From an uncultured delta proteobacterium (GTDB taxonomy: Bacteria; Desulfobacterota; Syntrophorhabdia; Syntrophorhabdales; Syntrophorhabdaceae), in the NCBI GenBank assembly GCA_903872255.1, contig CAIQJW010000173.1, forward strand, positions 1 through 12,238: a DNA stretch of 12,238 nucleotides, in the 5' to 3' direction. A program made the position numbers and the translations under genes. This document shows, piece after piece, positions 1 through 7,995 of this stretch; positions within the stretch are counted from its first letter, which is position 1; the number at the start of each line of letters is the position of its first letter. The notes beneath the pieces are model-generated. The model was not told the DNA's origin, ran no database searches, and saw only the letters and a list, made by a program, of their open reading frames with translations.

Positions 1-783
1 CCTGAGGGCCGCATTTGTCTCTTTCAATGTTTCCGATTGGGCCATTAACTGTCTTTCATTTTCCTGCAGCATATCCATCGTTCGTTTTTGCTCGGTTATA
101 TCACGGCAGCTTCCGCGGTACCCTTTAAATTTACCGCTCTTATCGAAATACGGTTTGCCGCTCGCTTCGATCAGAACGATGGCGCCATTTTTATGTACAG
201 CCGGGATCTGCAGGGATGCGAATGGCTTGCGGTCGACCATAAACCTTTTCAAGACAGGAATCATGTCGGGGGTCATAAAATCATAAGGGGGCTTGCCCAG
301 AAATTCTTCCGGCTGGTATCTTAAATCTTCATAGATCCTGGGGCTGACGTATGTATGCGCAAAATCTTCGTCTGTCTCCCAAACCCATTCCACGATCGAT
401 TCCACGAGCGCGAGATACTGTTCTTCTTTTTCTTTTCGCCTGATTATCTCCTGGTTCATGTCATGGGTGCGTTCGGCAACCAGCTTTCCGAGATGATCGC
501 GATGCATTGTAAGTTCTTCGGGAAACGGGTAAACAGCGGCTATATTCGTGATCGATGATTTGAAATCTTCGGGCGATTCATATCCCATCATTGCAGCCGC
601 TGCCGGATTTACATTAAAAGGTCTGCCATCGGCGTCGATCTGGAATATACCTTCAATGGCATTTTCAAAAACTCCCCGATATTTATGCAGTTCTTCCTTC
701 AGCTCTTTTTCCGCTAATTCCAATTCGGCAATGCGCTTGTTAAGTGCTGAACTCTCGTCACGTGTATCCCTGGCGTTGCCCAT
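1..783 (-). CDS. PAS-domain sensor/regulator, N-terminal part (3' end outside window)
   Basis: The frame is open from an ATG at 783 to the left edge (261 codons), preceded by GAGG six bases upstream. Residues 1-35 are a charged coiled-coil-like segment. A first PAS domain starts near residue 36 (FENAIEGIFQIDADGRPFNV, then NPAAAAMMGYESPEDF) but looks short, passing into a helical linker near residue 100. A second PAS domain follows at about 124-235 (VEWVWETDEDF, FLGKPPYDFMTPDMI) and ends in a PAC-like segment (YRGSCRDITEQKRT). The last visible residues, LKETNAALR, match the linker that in many deltaproteobacterial proteins leads from PAS domains to a C-terminal LuxR-type helix-turn-helix. I therefore infer a cytoplasmic PAS-LuxR regulator, though a histidine kinase is not excluded because the output domain is outside the window. 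There is no signal peptide or membrane segment in the visible part. It is divergent from the NifA-like gene. Confidence 0.8.
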   Translation of the reverse strand, partial: MGNARDTRDESSALNKRIAELELAEKELKEELHKYRGVFENAIEGIFQIDADGRPFNVNPAAAAMMGYESPEDFKSSITNIAAVYPFPEELTMHRDHLGKLVAERTHDMNQEIIRRKEKEEQYLALVESIVEWVWETDEDFAHTYVSPRIYEDLRYQPEEFLGKPPYDFMTPDMIPVLKRFMVDRKPFASLQIPAVHKNGAIVLIEASGKPYFDKSGKFKGYRGSCRDITEQKRTMDMLQENERQLMAQSETLKETNAALR

Positions 784-912
784 AACAATCCTCAAAACGT
801 TTATAAAATCACATCCCCGGTATGGGGACGGACACCATGCTATCACAAGCCGGTGCCCGCAGGAAAGCTGTAATTCTAAAGCATACAAAATTGATCCAAA
901 AACAGAAACAGG

Positions 913-941
913 TTGATATCGGTACAAATTTGTTACATATT
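913..941 (+). promoter_or_regulatory. Candidate sigma-70 promoter of the NifA-like gene
   Basis: TTGATA at 913-918 (5 of 6 to the -35 consensus) is followed after 17 bases by CATATT at 936-941 (4 of 6 to the -10 consensus). This would place the transcript start near 948, with a leader of about 29 bases before the TTG codon. Motif match only. Confidence 0.4.
924..933. promoter_or_regulatory. Palindrome ACAAATTTGT inside the promoter spacer
   Basis: A perfect 10-base palindrome lies between the proposed -35 and -10 of the NifA-like gene. Allowing one bulged base it extends to GTACA...TGTTAC. Its position would let a dimeric repressor block the promoter. A short palindrome can occur by chance, so this is a candidate operator only. 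Confidence 0.25.
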
Positions 942-976
942 GTTGCCATGGTCTTTGAACACGTATCGGGGAACCG

Positions 977-2503
977 TTGAGCATTCACAGCTATGAAGAA
1001 CTGGCCGCGCTGCATGCCATAGCTAAGATCCTGGCGCAGCCGACAGATTTGCGCGAAGAGCTCGAGCAGATCCTGAACGAAATGCATTCACGCCTCGGGA
1101 TGCAGCGGGGAATGATATCCCTTTTCGACCGGGAAAAAAACGAGGTCTGGCTCGACATTGCCCACGACGTCGACATAGAGGGAATGGACGTATCATACAA
1201 ACCCGGGGAGGGCATAACCGGTGAAGTCGCCCAGTCGGGGCGTCCCATGGCCGTTGCGAATCTCGGGCGCGCCAAGCACTTTCTTGACAGAACCGGAGCG
1301 CGGCGCAACCTCAACCGATCAGAACTGGCATTTTTATGCGTTCCAATTATGTACGATAATCAGGTCGTCGGGGTGCTTTCAGCCGATAAGGTGGCGCGCG
1401 AAGTGGAAGATCTCGATAAGGAGCTGGCGATGCTTGCCGCGGTCGCCCAATTGATCGCAAAATCCGTGCACATACGGGCGCTCGAAGAAGAGAACAAGCG
1501 ATTGAAAAAACTCGTCGGCACCCCGCGGGCGCCGTCACTCGATATAATCGGTCATTCCAAGGTCATGCAGGATGTCTTCGCACTCGTCGCCCAGGTTGCC
1601 GATTCGCGAACGACAGTCCTGATAACGGGAGAGACGGGGACCGGAAAGGAACTCATAGCCCAGGCGATCCATATGAATTCATCCCGGAAGAAAGCCCCCT
1701 TCGTTCAAGTCAACTGCTCGGCGATCCCCGACACGCTTATTGAAAGCGAGCTCTTCGGCCACGAAAAAGGCGCATTCACAGGCGCCCTGCACCAGCGCAG
1801 GGGGCGATTCGAAGAGGCAAACAACGGTACCATCCTCCTCGATGAGGTGGGCGAATTGTCGGCAGCGGCCCAGGTAAAGCTCTTGCGGGTTTTGCAGGAA
1901 AAAAGGTTCCAGCCGCTCGGCTCATCGCGGGTCGTAACGGTAAATGTCCGCATCGTTGCGGCAACAAACAGGAACCTCGAACAGGACATCGAGGCCGAGC
2001 GTTTCAGGGCCGACCTGTATTATCGCCTCAATGTTTTCCCGATATATATGCCTCCCTTGCGCGAGCGGGGCAGCGACATCATCCTTTTGGCAGACCATTT
2101 TGTCCTGAAATATGTCCGGGAGATGGGTAAGGATGTAAGAAACATATCGACCGCTGCCATTGAGGCTTTCCTGGCCCATAAATGGCCGGGAAATGTCCGG
2201 GAGCTTGAGAATTGCATCGAGAGGGCCGTTCTCCTGACGAATACGGAAACCATCGATATCATGCATCTGCCTCCCTCCCTGCAGGTCAGGGGAATAAACG
2301 GAGACAAGAAAGATTCCGGCAAGCTGTCATCCCTCGTCGAGGCCCAGGAGAGGGCGCTCATCATAGATATGCTCGAAACAACCAGAGGCAACCAAACCCA
2401 GGCCGCAAAAATGCTCGGCACCACAAAACGGATCATTCAATACAGGATAACAAAACTCGGCATCGACCCGAAGGCGTTTAAGAAGAAGACGGGTAATAGG
2501 TAA
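977..2503 (+). CDS. NifA-like sigma-54-dependent transcriptional activator (GAF-AAA+-Fis)
   Basis: This is a 508-residue cytoplasmic enhancer-binding activator. A GAF sensor domain spans about 20-165. The sigma-54 interaction AAA+ domain spans about 190-425, with Walker A GETGTGKE (218-225), the sigma-54 contact loop GAFTGA (265-270) and Walker B LLDE (Asp289-Glu290). A Fis-type helix-turn-helix lies near 460-500 (GNQTQAAKMLGTTKRIIQY). The order and the C-terminal sequence match the NifA branch. The start is TTG at 977: an in-frame stop lies at 956-958, GGGGAA sits just upstream, and the next in-frame ATG (residue 36) would cut off the N-terminal helix. It converges on the glutamate-synthase-like gene train, so control of nitrogen assimilation there is a reasonable guess, but I see no NifA-type upstream site in the window. 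The last residues (TGNR) lie in a repeat. Confidence 0.92.
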   Translation: MSIHSYEELAALHAIAKILAQPTDLREELEQILNEMHSRLGMQRGMISLFDREKNEVWLDIAHDVDIEGMDVSYKPGEGITGEVAQSGRPMAVANLGRAKHFLDRTGARRNLNRSELAFLCVPIMYDNQVVGVLSADKVAREVEDLDKELAMLAAVAQLIAKSVHIRALEEENKRLKKLVGTPRAPSLDIIGHSKVMQDVFALVAQVADSRTTVLITGETGTGKELIAQAIHMNSSRKKAPFVQVNCSAIPDTLIESELFGHEKGAFTGALHQRRGRFEEANNGTILLDEVGELSAAAQVKLLRVLQEKRFQPLGSSRVVTVNVRIVAATNRNLEQDIEAERFRADLYYRLNVFPIYMPPLRERGSDIILLADHFVLKYVREMGKDVRNISTAAIEAFLAHKWPGNVRELENCIERAVLLTNTETIDIMHLPPSLQVRGINGDKKDSGKLSSLVEAQERALIIDMLETTRGNQTQAAKMLGTTKRIIQYRITKLGIDPKAFKKKTGNR

Positions 2504-2521
2504 TGGGTTATGGGTAATGGG
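2491..2521 (+). repeat. Short imperfect tandem repeat of GGGTAAT / GGGTTAT units across a stop codon
   Basis: Four imperfect units (GGGTAAT, AGGTAAT, GGGTTAT, GGGTAAT) run in series. The array begins inside the last codons of the NifA-like gene and supplies its TAA stop (2501-2503). Similar TAATGGGT-rich arrays occur between genes in some anaerobe genomes as I recall, but that cannot be checked here. Confidence 0.6.
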
Positions 2522-2693
2522 ATCCCGGGTACACACATTGTCGTAATTCCGGGTTTGGAGACTGTGTCGCAATCCCCGCACCGCCGTCATCCCCCACTCG
2601 CCGTCATCCCGGTTTACCGGGATGACGGCGGGGAGTTGGCGACACGGTCCTTTCGCCGGGATGACGGCTGGCGGAGCGAATGCCCGCGTTTTA
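2504..2693. other. Convergent intergenic region packed with inverted repeats
   Basis: The 190 bases between the 3' ends of the NifA-like gene (plus) and the ATP-grasp gene (minus) hold no credible gene. They contain two direct copies of CCGTCATCCC (2584-2593, 2601-2610) and two of GGGATGACGG (2619-2628, 2658-2667), which can pair in several ways, plus an outer stem 2560-2570/2639-2649. Neither strand has a T-run after the main hairpin, so it is not a canonical intrinsic terminator, though it could stall converging polymerases or stabilise 3' ends. Confidence 0.65.
2599..2630. repeat. Perfect 14-bp inverted repeat (REP-like hairpin)
   Basis: Arms CGCCGTCATCCCGG (2599-2612) and CCGGGATGACGGCG (2617-2630) pair perfectly around a TTTA loop. 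The GTCATCCCGG...CCGGGATGAC core resembles dispersed palindromic elements found between genes in many bacterial genomes. A second, offset 11-bp pairing (2583-2593 with 2658-2668) uses the flanking copies of the same arm. Confidence 0.85.
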
Positions 2694-5276
2694 TCAGTTA
2701 AAAAAGCAGATCATTTTCTGATCGACTATGTCCGACGCCAGGACGAGTTTCTTTTTACTTACATCGTAGACGCGGACAATGTCGGCATATTCGGGGTTGC
2801 CCGGGACAAGCTCCTCCAGTATGTTCGGGAGTGCTTTGAGCAAGGACAGGTTGAATATGACGTCCTCCTGTTCGGGGTAGACGGCCATATAAAAAATATC
2901 CATTTCTACCATGTCCTGGAAGAAGTGGGTGCCGAAGGAAAGGTCCGGGATGAGGCTCCCTTCTTTATATGAAATCTCGCCTATGGCCGCTACGTTGTTT
3001 ATCTCGGAAAAGGTCACCGGCACACCCATTGCCGGGGTTGTCGTTCCCCATCTTCCCGGACCCAAAAGGACCGTCGGCAATTCATCCCTGCCCGGGATGG
3101 TTTTGTTGATCTTCCCTACCAGACGGGCAATGCTGTATTTCTGGGAAAGCTGCAGGCCGGTATAACCCTTGGGATCGATGTAGATAATGCGGGCGATGTT
3201 TTTCAAGACGCTGCCCCCCATGAAGTTGCCTTCCTGCCTTAACAGTATCTTGTTTTTCTTTATGTTGGCAGGGATCTCGGCAGGGGTATAGGCTTCTTTT
3301 GTCTGGAACGGCCTGCATTGCAGAAGGTTCACCTGGACCTTGCCTTCGGAATTGAAATTCCCGGTAAACTCTATATCGACCGGGTAATCATAGACAGATT
3401 CGAGGCGCTTGAGCATCTTCGACATGAGATCGGGGAATTCCGTCGAGGAAAGCAATTCGTCAAAAGTAAGTATCCATATATCTTTATACCTGCCTAGCGC
3501 TCTCATCCGTTCGCTTGCCTCGCCGTCTCGCGTGGCAATAAGGTCGAGGTGCGCGTCGGTATCGTCACCGAGCAGATCGGCGGACGGCAGGGACTCGAAA
3601 AGGTTTTCTTCCAGGTTAAGGACGTCAACGTAATGCTGGGAAAAACGCGCCGAGTCCTGCGGCCTGTCAAAAGGTTTTATCGCGGGATTATCGAGAGCGA
3701 CGATGCGGGGATAATCATTTTCGATGCGGTTCACGGCCCGCGTGCCGAGCCCGAAGACAAGCCTCAGCATTCCCGCCCTGGGGTCGAGCCCCTTTTGCCA
3801 GACGAACGTATTGTACGACAGGCCGACACCTGCCAGTTCGGGAAAGAAGTAGTGCTTGCGGTGCGAACCGGAGACGCGCTGGACTAAAAGGGCCATCTGC
3901 TCGTCCTCGTGGTCGAGGCCTCTCTGGAGACGGTATGTCAGGGCATCCGTGCTCATGGTGCTCGCGAATATCTTTTTTACCGTTTCTTCGAATTTCTCGA
4001 AACGCTCCTCGGGGGAACCCTGATTCGCGCAAAAATAGCTCTCGTATTTGCCGGCAAACGCGTTGCCGAAGGCATCCTCGAGAAGGCTGCTTGACCTTAC
4101 AATGATCGGCGACTGACCGTAATATTCGAGCATAAGCTGAAAAGGTTCCAGGACCTCTTCGGGGAATTTCCCTTTCAACATCTTCTCTTTCAACTCAATG
4201 GCGCTTTCGAAATAATTCTCTTTGGTCTTGTGGGACATAAGCGTCATCCACAGGCCATTCTGGACAATGAACGAGTAGAATACGTCCGACCCGATATAGA
4301 ACGAGTCGTGCATTTCGAGGTGCCCTGACCAGTCGAATGCCGGGTCCTTGCGCAGGATGTTGCGCGAAAGCAGCATCCCCGTCGATTTGCCGCCAACGAA
4401 GCCGGTCCCGATAAGGCGCTCTTTTATCTCGATAAGGTCTTCCAGCCTGAAGTGGTCCCTGACGAGGGACAGCATCCTTTTTTCCTTGCTGATCATGACG
4501 CGGGAGAGCTGTTCCACCATCTGCTGTTTATCTTCACTGTCTGGCTCATCGAGCATGTCCCGGGCCTGCATGAATATCCGGTCCCAGTAATCGAGGTTCC
4601 TCTCCGGTCCGGACGTGCTTGCCAGGTTCAGATAGGAAAATATGTTCGACGCGTCGGCGCTGTTGAGGATGGGGACAAATTCATCCCCCTCCATGAGATG
4701 GGGGAGGAACATTGTCGGAGAGTAGCGCTGCCATGCCTTTACAGGGTGTATGCAAAGCTTGCCGTGGTAATTGTAAACATCGAGAAGGACCTGCGTCGTC
4801 TCCCTGATGCGGGCGATCGTCTTGAAGGAATGCCGGTTCCTGAGGATCGCAAAATACGCGACCGTGTTCAGCTCAAAAAGATACGGGCAGGTAATGACGA
4901 AAAAATTGCCGATCATAAGGTCGGTGGCCCATGTGAGCAATAGGTCCGACAGGCAGTCAAATACATAAAAGACATCGCGCCCTTCCTGCCGGATAATGTA
5001 GTGGACCTGTGTGGAAAAAGATTCGAAACCGATATCTGCGTTGAGCTTATAGATGACAACCTGCCCGCTCGATTCGACGATCGGCGGGTGCTGCGCGAAC
5101 CGCATGTAAACGACACGCCGCCCTTTTTCCAGGGCTTCTTTTATATAGGGGTCAACGAAACGTTTGTAATCGTCGATATTTTCGACCTGGAAGACGACAT
5201 TGTCGCCCATCTGCAGGTAATTAAGTGTTTTATCGAGGCCATGGATACCTGTGCCAACCCCGGATAGAGGTTTCAT
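2694..5276 (-). CDS. KaiC/RecA-like domain fused to PEP-synthase-type ATP-grasp protein
   Basis: An 860-residue protein with ATG at 5276, preceded by GGTGG, and tandem stops TGA-TAA. Residues 1 to about 240 resemble a KaiC/RecA-type domain (GVGTGIHGLDKTL at 6-18, then a strand where Walker B is expected, VFYVFDCLSDL), but the Walker A position (about 30-38, QVENIDDYK) lacks the glycines and Lys-Ser/Thr. From about 280 comes the ATP-grasp (PPDK N-terminal) domain: GFVGGKSTGM with Lys297, then IIVRSSSLLEDAFGNAFAGK with Arg394. A C-terminal region has LGPGRWGTTTPAMGVPVTF (Arg742) and SFGTHFFQD. I see neither the phosphohistidine swivel domain (GG-x-x-S/C-H) nor the PEP/pyruvate barrel, so PEP synthesis is unlikely. 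ATP binding is predicted from family; the substrate is unknown. It is the last gene of the minus-strand train. Confidence 0.85.
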   Translation of the reverse strand: MKPLSGVGTGIHGLDKTLNYLQMGDNVVFQVENIDDYKRFVDPYIKEALEKGRRVVYMRFAQHPPIVESSGQVVIYKLNADIGFESFSTQVHYIIRQEGRDVFYVFDCLSDLLLTWATDLMIGNFFVITCPYLFELNTVAYFAILRNRHSFKTIARIRETTQVLLDVYNYHGKLCIHPVKAWQRYSPTMFLPHLMEGDEFVPILNSADASNIFSYLNLASTSGPERNLDYWDRIFMQARDMLDEPDSEDKQQMVEQLSRVMISKEKRMLSLVRDHFRLEDLIEIKERLIGTGFVGGKSTGMLLSRNILRKDPAFDWSGHLEMHDSFYIGSDVFYSFIVQNGLWMTLMSHKTKENYFESAIELKEKMLKGKFPEEVLEPFQLMLEYYGQSPIIVRSSSLLEDAFGNAFAGKYESYFCANQGSPEERFEKFEETVKKIFASTMSTDALTYRLQRGLDHEDEQMALLVQRVSGSHRKHYFFPELAGVGLSYNTFVWQKGLDPRAGMLRLVFGLGTRAVNRIENDYPRIVALDNPAIKPFDRPQDSARFSQHYVDVLNLEENLFESLPSADLLGDDTDAHLDLIATRDGEASERMRALGRYKDIWILTFDELLSSTEFPDLMSKMLKRLESVYDYPVDIEFTGNFNSEGKVQVNLLQCRPFQTKEAYTPAEIPANIKKNKILLRQEGNFMGGSVLKNIARIIYIDPKGYTGLQLSQKYSIARLVGKINKTIPGRDELPTVLLGPGRWGTTTPAMGVPVTFSEINNVAAIGEISYKEGSLIPDLSFGTHFFQDMVEMDIFYMAVYPEQEDVIFNLSLLKALPNILEELVPGNPEYADIVRVYDVSKKKLVLASDIVDQKMICFFN

Positions 5277-5308
5277 AATTCACCACCAATACTGTTCATA
5301 CCACAAAC

Positions 5309-5337
5309 CTTATCGCATAAGGCGGGTGTTTTTTCAA
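5309..5337 (-). promoter_or_regulatory. Candidate internal promoter before the ATP-grasp gene, overlapping a palindrome
   Basis: On the minus strand TTGAAA (5337-5332) is followed after 17 bases by GATAAG (5314-5309), matching -35 and -10 elements at 5 and 4 of 6 positions. The -10 lies inside the inverted repeat CCTTAT-CGC-ATAAGG (5308-5322), so a bound protein could occlude it. The 70-base gap (5277-5346) is the longest within the gene train, which fits separate expression of the last gene. No sigma-54 -24/-12 element is visible in it. Confidence 0.4.
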
Positions 5338-5346
5338 AACAGAGCA

Positions 5347-7980
5347 CTAACATGTTTCGCTTAAGCCGTCATTGTTTTTCTTGACAGCCGCAGCCTTGAA
5401 CGGCCGTATCTTTCTATAGACATCCTTGGGGTCTTTCTTCGTCCCGTCGACGGTCAGAAGCCTGTCTATGGTTATGCCGAACAGCTTCTCGTTTTCCTTG
5501 AGGTATGGCTCGATCAGCCCCCAATCGGCATCGGTCATCGCGGCGTATTCCCCGCCGTTTAGCTGCTCATCGACCAGTTTCTTCCGCGGGTCGCGGACAT
5601 ACATCGAACCGCCGGATGCAAGCGAGAAAATGTTCGATCCGGGATACGGCGTCTCATACTCTAAGATCGAGCCGTCCTCATCATTGAAGCCGATCCCGTT
5701 TAAGACCACAAAGCCGCCGCCGTTTAACGGATCGCCTGCCATAAAGGATTCGGCGAGATAATCGAGCGCCGTACCGTTGATGACGACCCGCGGTCTGCCG
5801 ACCGCGTTGATGAGAGGCCTTCCTGCCGCGTTGCCCATAATATAGGCAACCCCGCCCTTGGCGCCGTACATAAATGTCTGACCGACGTCGCCGAAGACGA
5901 CCAGTTTCCCGTCTTTCATGATCTGGCAAAGCTGGTCCTGCGCATTGCCGTGAACGTAGATCTCCATACCGTCAATTCCCGAAGCCAGGTAATCGCCGGA
6001 CGCACCGTACACGTCTATCCTCACATCTTCGGTAGACGCGCCGAAACCGCACCCGGTGAACCGCTGGCCGCGGTACTTATAAACTATGAAACGCTTCCAG
6101 CCCGATTTATAGGCCTTGACTATCATTACGGCATCGCAATCATCGCCTTCCGGCTGAAAATGCTCGGCGTCAATTACAAGTATTTTTTCGTCATTGCGGG
6201 GCGCACGGAGCTCACCCCTTGTTTTAAAATCAATGCGGCTGAAAAGCCCGTTATCCGGTCCGGTGATTATGGGAACTGAGTCAAGGATAGAATCCAGCGC
6301 TATCTTGACGATATGCAAAAGCGAGCTTCGTTTTATCGAACCGGTGTTAAATCTGCGATCAGAGAGAAAAGTGAGCGCTTCGATGGCAGCCTGCCGGCAA
6401 TCGCCGTTCCTGTCGGCGTATCTTCTTATCTCTTCTATGCAATATCTGAGCTGATCGGGAGCAAGGACGGCGATGCTGCCCTTCATGAATTCAAACAGCT
6501 TCTCGGCAATGACCGAACTGTCGGCCGTTGAAAACAGGGCATTGAGATCTTTCGCCCGCCCTAGATCATCACCGGCCGTGATAACGGCTTTCGATACATC
6601 GCAGACCGCCTTGTCTTTCGGGGTTTCGATCACCTTTCCGAACTTGTCGGTGCAGATGAGTTTCATGCCCTCTTCGGTATCTTTAAGACTGAAGATGAAG
6701 GAGCCGCCGTCAGTATAGCTGCCTCCGCGGGCGTTCCAGTACTTGTCGGCAATGGGCCGGAAGCGGGCATCTTCGCGCTCGAGCGAGATGAGCGTCGCGT
6801 CTATCGCCTGTTTTTCCGAGCATATGAGGCCGATCTGGACATCGCCTTCCTGCAGGGCAAAGACCTGCGGGCGAAGCATGGCTGTATCCGTGATGCCTAT
6901 CAGCTGGAACTGGTCGTTCTTCACGTCGTTGCGTGCAATGATGAAAAACCACGGCCCGTCAGGCGAAGCGTTGACATGATGCGTCTGGATGGCCTTGTAC
7001 AATGCCTGTTTATCCGCCGGCAGCATATCGAAGTCCATCTCCGATGTCGGCGCCATGGCCTCGATGAGATATTCCAGCGGGTACTTGTATACCCTGCTCC
7101 AAAGATCGAGAAGCAAAGCGGCCTCTTCCGTGTCTGTCAGGAACAGAGGGTAGTAATTACGCTGCTTCAGGTATTCATTTACTGACTGATAGTTCGCGAA
7201 ATCTCCATTGTGAACCAGGGCTTCGTTAAGGGCGCTGAAGGGATGACATCCGCCGGGATGCCAGACGCGTCCCCGCGTCGGATAGCGCTGGTGGGCGAGC
7301 CATGCATGGGCCTTGAAATCATCGAGCTTATAGTACCTGACGACATTCTCCGCGTATCCGACTATCTTCAGGATCATCATGTTCCTGCCGTGGGACATGA
7401 CAAATGCCTTCTTCTCGCCGAGTGACGCGTAGTAACGGGTATTTATCCTGAAACTGTTCTGATACACGAACTCATCTTCGGCCTCGCGGCGCTCAAGAGA
7501 TCCAAAGCCGTTCTTCCCGATAAAATCGTCGAGAACATCGTCTTTTACCCGCACAAAGTACCGCACGACGTCGGGAGGCCTTACGTCGAGGCCGATCGAA
7601 CGATGGTCGTCTATGGTGTCGAGCTTTTCCTCTTTATCGATCGTAAAATACGGTTTTATGAACGTGTCTTCGATCTCGGCGCGAACGGATGGATCGAGAA
7701 GCGCTATGTGGAGCATATAATCATCCCGGAGGACCTGCCTCGACACGCCGAGCGCTTCAGGGACAAAACCGACTGCGCCTATTCCCCCGCCTTTTCCGTT
7801 GCCCCTGTTGTGCATCTGTGCCGACGGCTCGAAAATGTTCTTTCCTGTAACCGGGATCGAACTGATAAAACCGGTGACCCCGCAGCCGCCCTCTTCTTCC
7901 GTGTTGGGAAGAAGGGTAGGAACCTCTCCCAATATCCCGGCACGTGAAAATAATATTTTTTCGGCATTATCCCTTAGCAT
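5347..7980 (-). CDS. Glutamate synthase amidotransferase and GXGXG modules fused (GltB1-GltB3 type)
   Basis: An 877-residue cytoplasmic protein. A class II glutamine amidotransferase domain starts at Cys33 (GGCGVTGF), the expected N-terminal nucleophile, and continues with RYPTRGR (Arg232) and VHNGDFANY (His257, Asn258, Gly259, Asp260), the conserved glutamine and oxyanion-hole segments. A poorly recognised middle region covers about 430-545. The C-terminal part, about 545-800, is the GXGXG beta-helix domain of glutamate synthase (GQRFTGCGFG from 638, then repeated G-rich turns such as GDVGQTFMYGAKGG). The central FMN domain of ordinary GltB is absent and is supplied by the gene just upstream, whose stop lies 15 bases before this start. 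The 32 residues before Cys33 would have to be removed, as in known glutamate synthase precursors. Start ATG has GGGG nine bases upstream. A methylglutamate-synthase-like role is an alternative. Confidence 0.9.
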   Translation of the reverse strand: MLRDNAEKILFSRAGILGEVPTLLPNTEEEGGCGVTGFISSIPVTGKNIFEPSAQMHNRGNGKGGGIGAVGFVPEALGVSRQVLRDDYMLHIALLDPSVRAEIEDTFIKPYFTIDKEEKLDTIDDHRSIGLDVRPPDVVRYFVRVKDDVLDDFIGKNGFGSLERREAEDEFVYQNSFRINTRYYASLGEKKAFVMSHGRNMMILKIVGYAENVVRYYKLDDFKAHAWLAHQRYPTRGRVWHPGGCHPFSALNEALVHNGDFANYQSVNEYLKQRNYYPLFLTDTEEAALLLDLWSRVYKYPLEYLIEAMAPTSEMDFDMLPADKQALYKAIQTHHVNASPDGPWFFIIARNDVKNDQFQLIGITDTAMLRPQVFALQEGDVQIGLICSEKQAIDATLISLEREDARFRPIADKYWNARGGSYTDGGSFIFSLKDTEEGMKLICTDKFGKVIETPKDKAVCDVSKAVITAGDDLGRAKDLNALFSTADSSVIAEKLFEFMKGSIAVLAPDQLRYCIEEIRRYADRNGDCRQAAIEALTFLSDRRFNTGSIKRSSLLHIVKIALDSILDSVPIITGPDNGLFSRIDFKTRGELRAPRNDEKILVIDAEHFQPEGDDCDAVMIVKAYKSGWKRFIVYKYRGQRFTGCGFGASTEDVRIDVYGASGDYLASGIDGMEIYVHGNAQDQLCQIMKDGKLVVFGDVGQTFMYGAKGGVAYIMGNAAGRPLINAVGRPRVVINGTALDYLAESFMAGDPLNGGGFVVLNGIGFNDEDGSILEYETPYPGSNIFSLASGGSMYVRDPRKKLVDEQLNGGEYAAMTDADWGLIEPYLKENEKLFGITIDRLLTVDGTKKDPKDVYRKIRPFKAAAVKKNNDGLSETC

Positions 7981-7995
7981 TGGTATTTACCCCGT

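Larger units (their letters stand above)
784..976. other. Divergent intergenic region
   Basis: This 193-base spacer separates the PAS gene (leftward) from the NifA-like gene (rightward). It is A+T-richer than the flanking genes. It contains the PAS-gene ribosome site (GAGG, complement of 790-793), a short inverted repeat around TCCCC/GGGGA near 815-829, and the promoter and palindrome listed separately. An ATG at 948 opens only ten codons before a stop that overlaps the NifA-like start, so I do not call it a gene. I find no convincing -24/-12 sigma-54 element: one GGCAC/TTG pair on the minus strand near 850-862 has the wrong spacing. Confidence 0.6.

Noticed and set aside
850..862. Sigma-54 -24/-12 promoter on the minus strand before the PAS gene
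   Set aside because: GGCAC and TTG are present, but the GG-to-GC spacing is off and the -12 GC is missing.
4452..4943. Open frame of 163 codons on the plus strand
   Set aside because: It is antisense to the ATP-grasp gene; the translation is low-complexity in character and matches no domain I recognise.
5308..5334. Intrinsic terminator (stem then T-run) on the plus strand
   Set aside because: The T-run is separated from a weak 6-bp stem by several bases, and no plus-strand gene lies upstream that would use it.
5323..5346. NifA upstream activator site (TGT-N10-ACA) before the ATP-grasp gene
   Set aside because: The best match has TGT and ACA nine bases apart, not ten, and no -24/-12 promoter follows.
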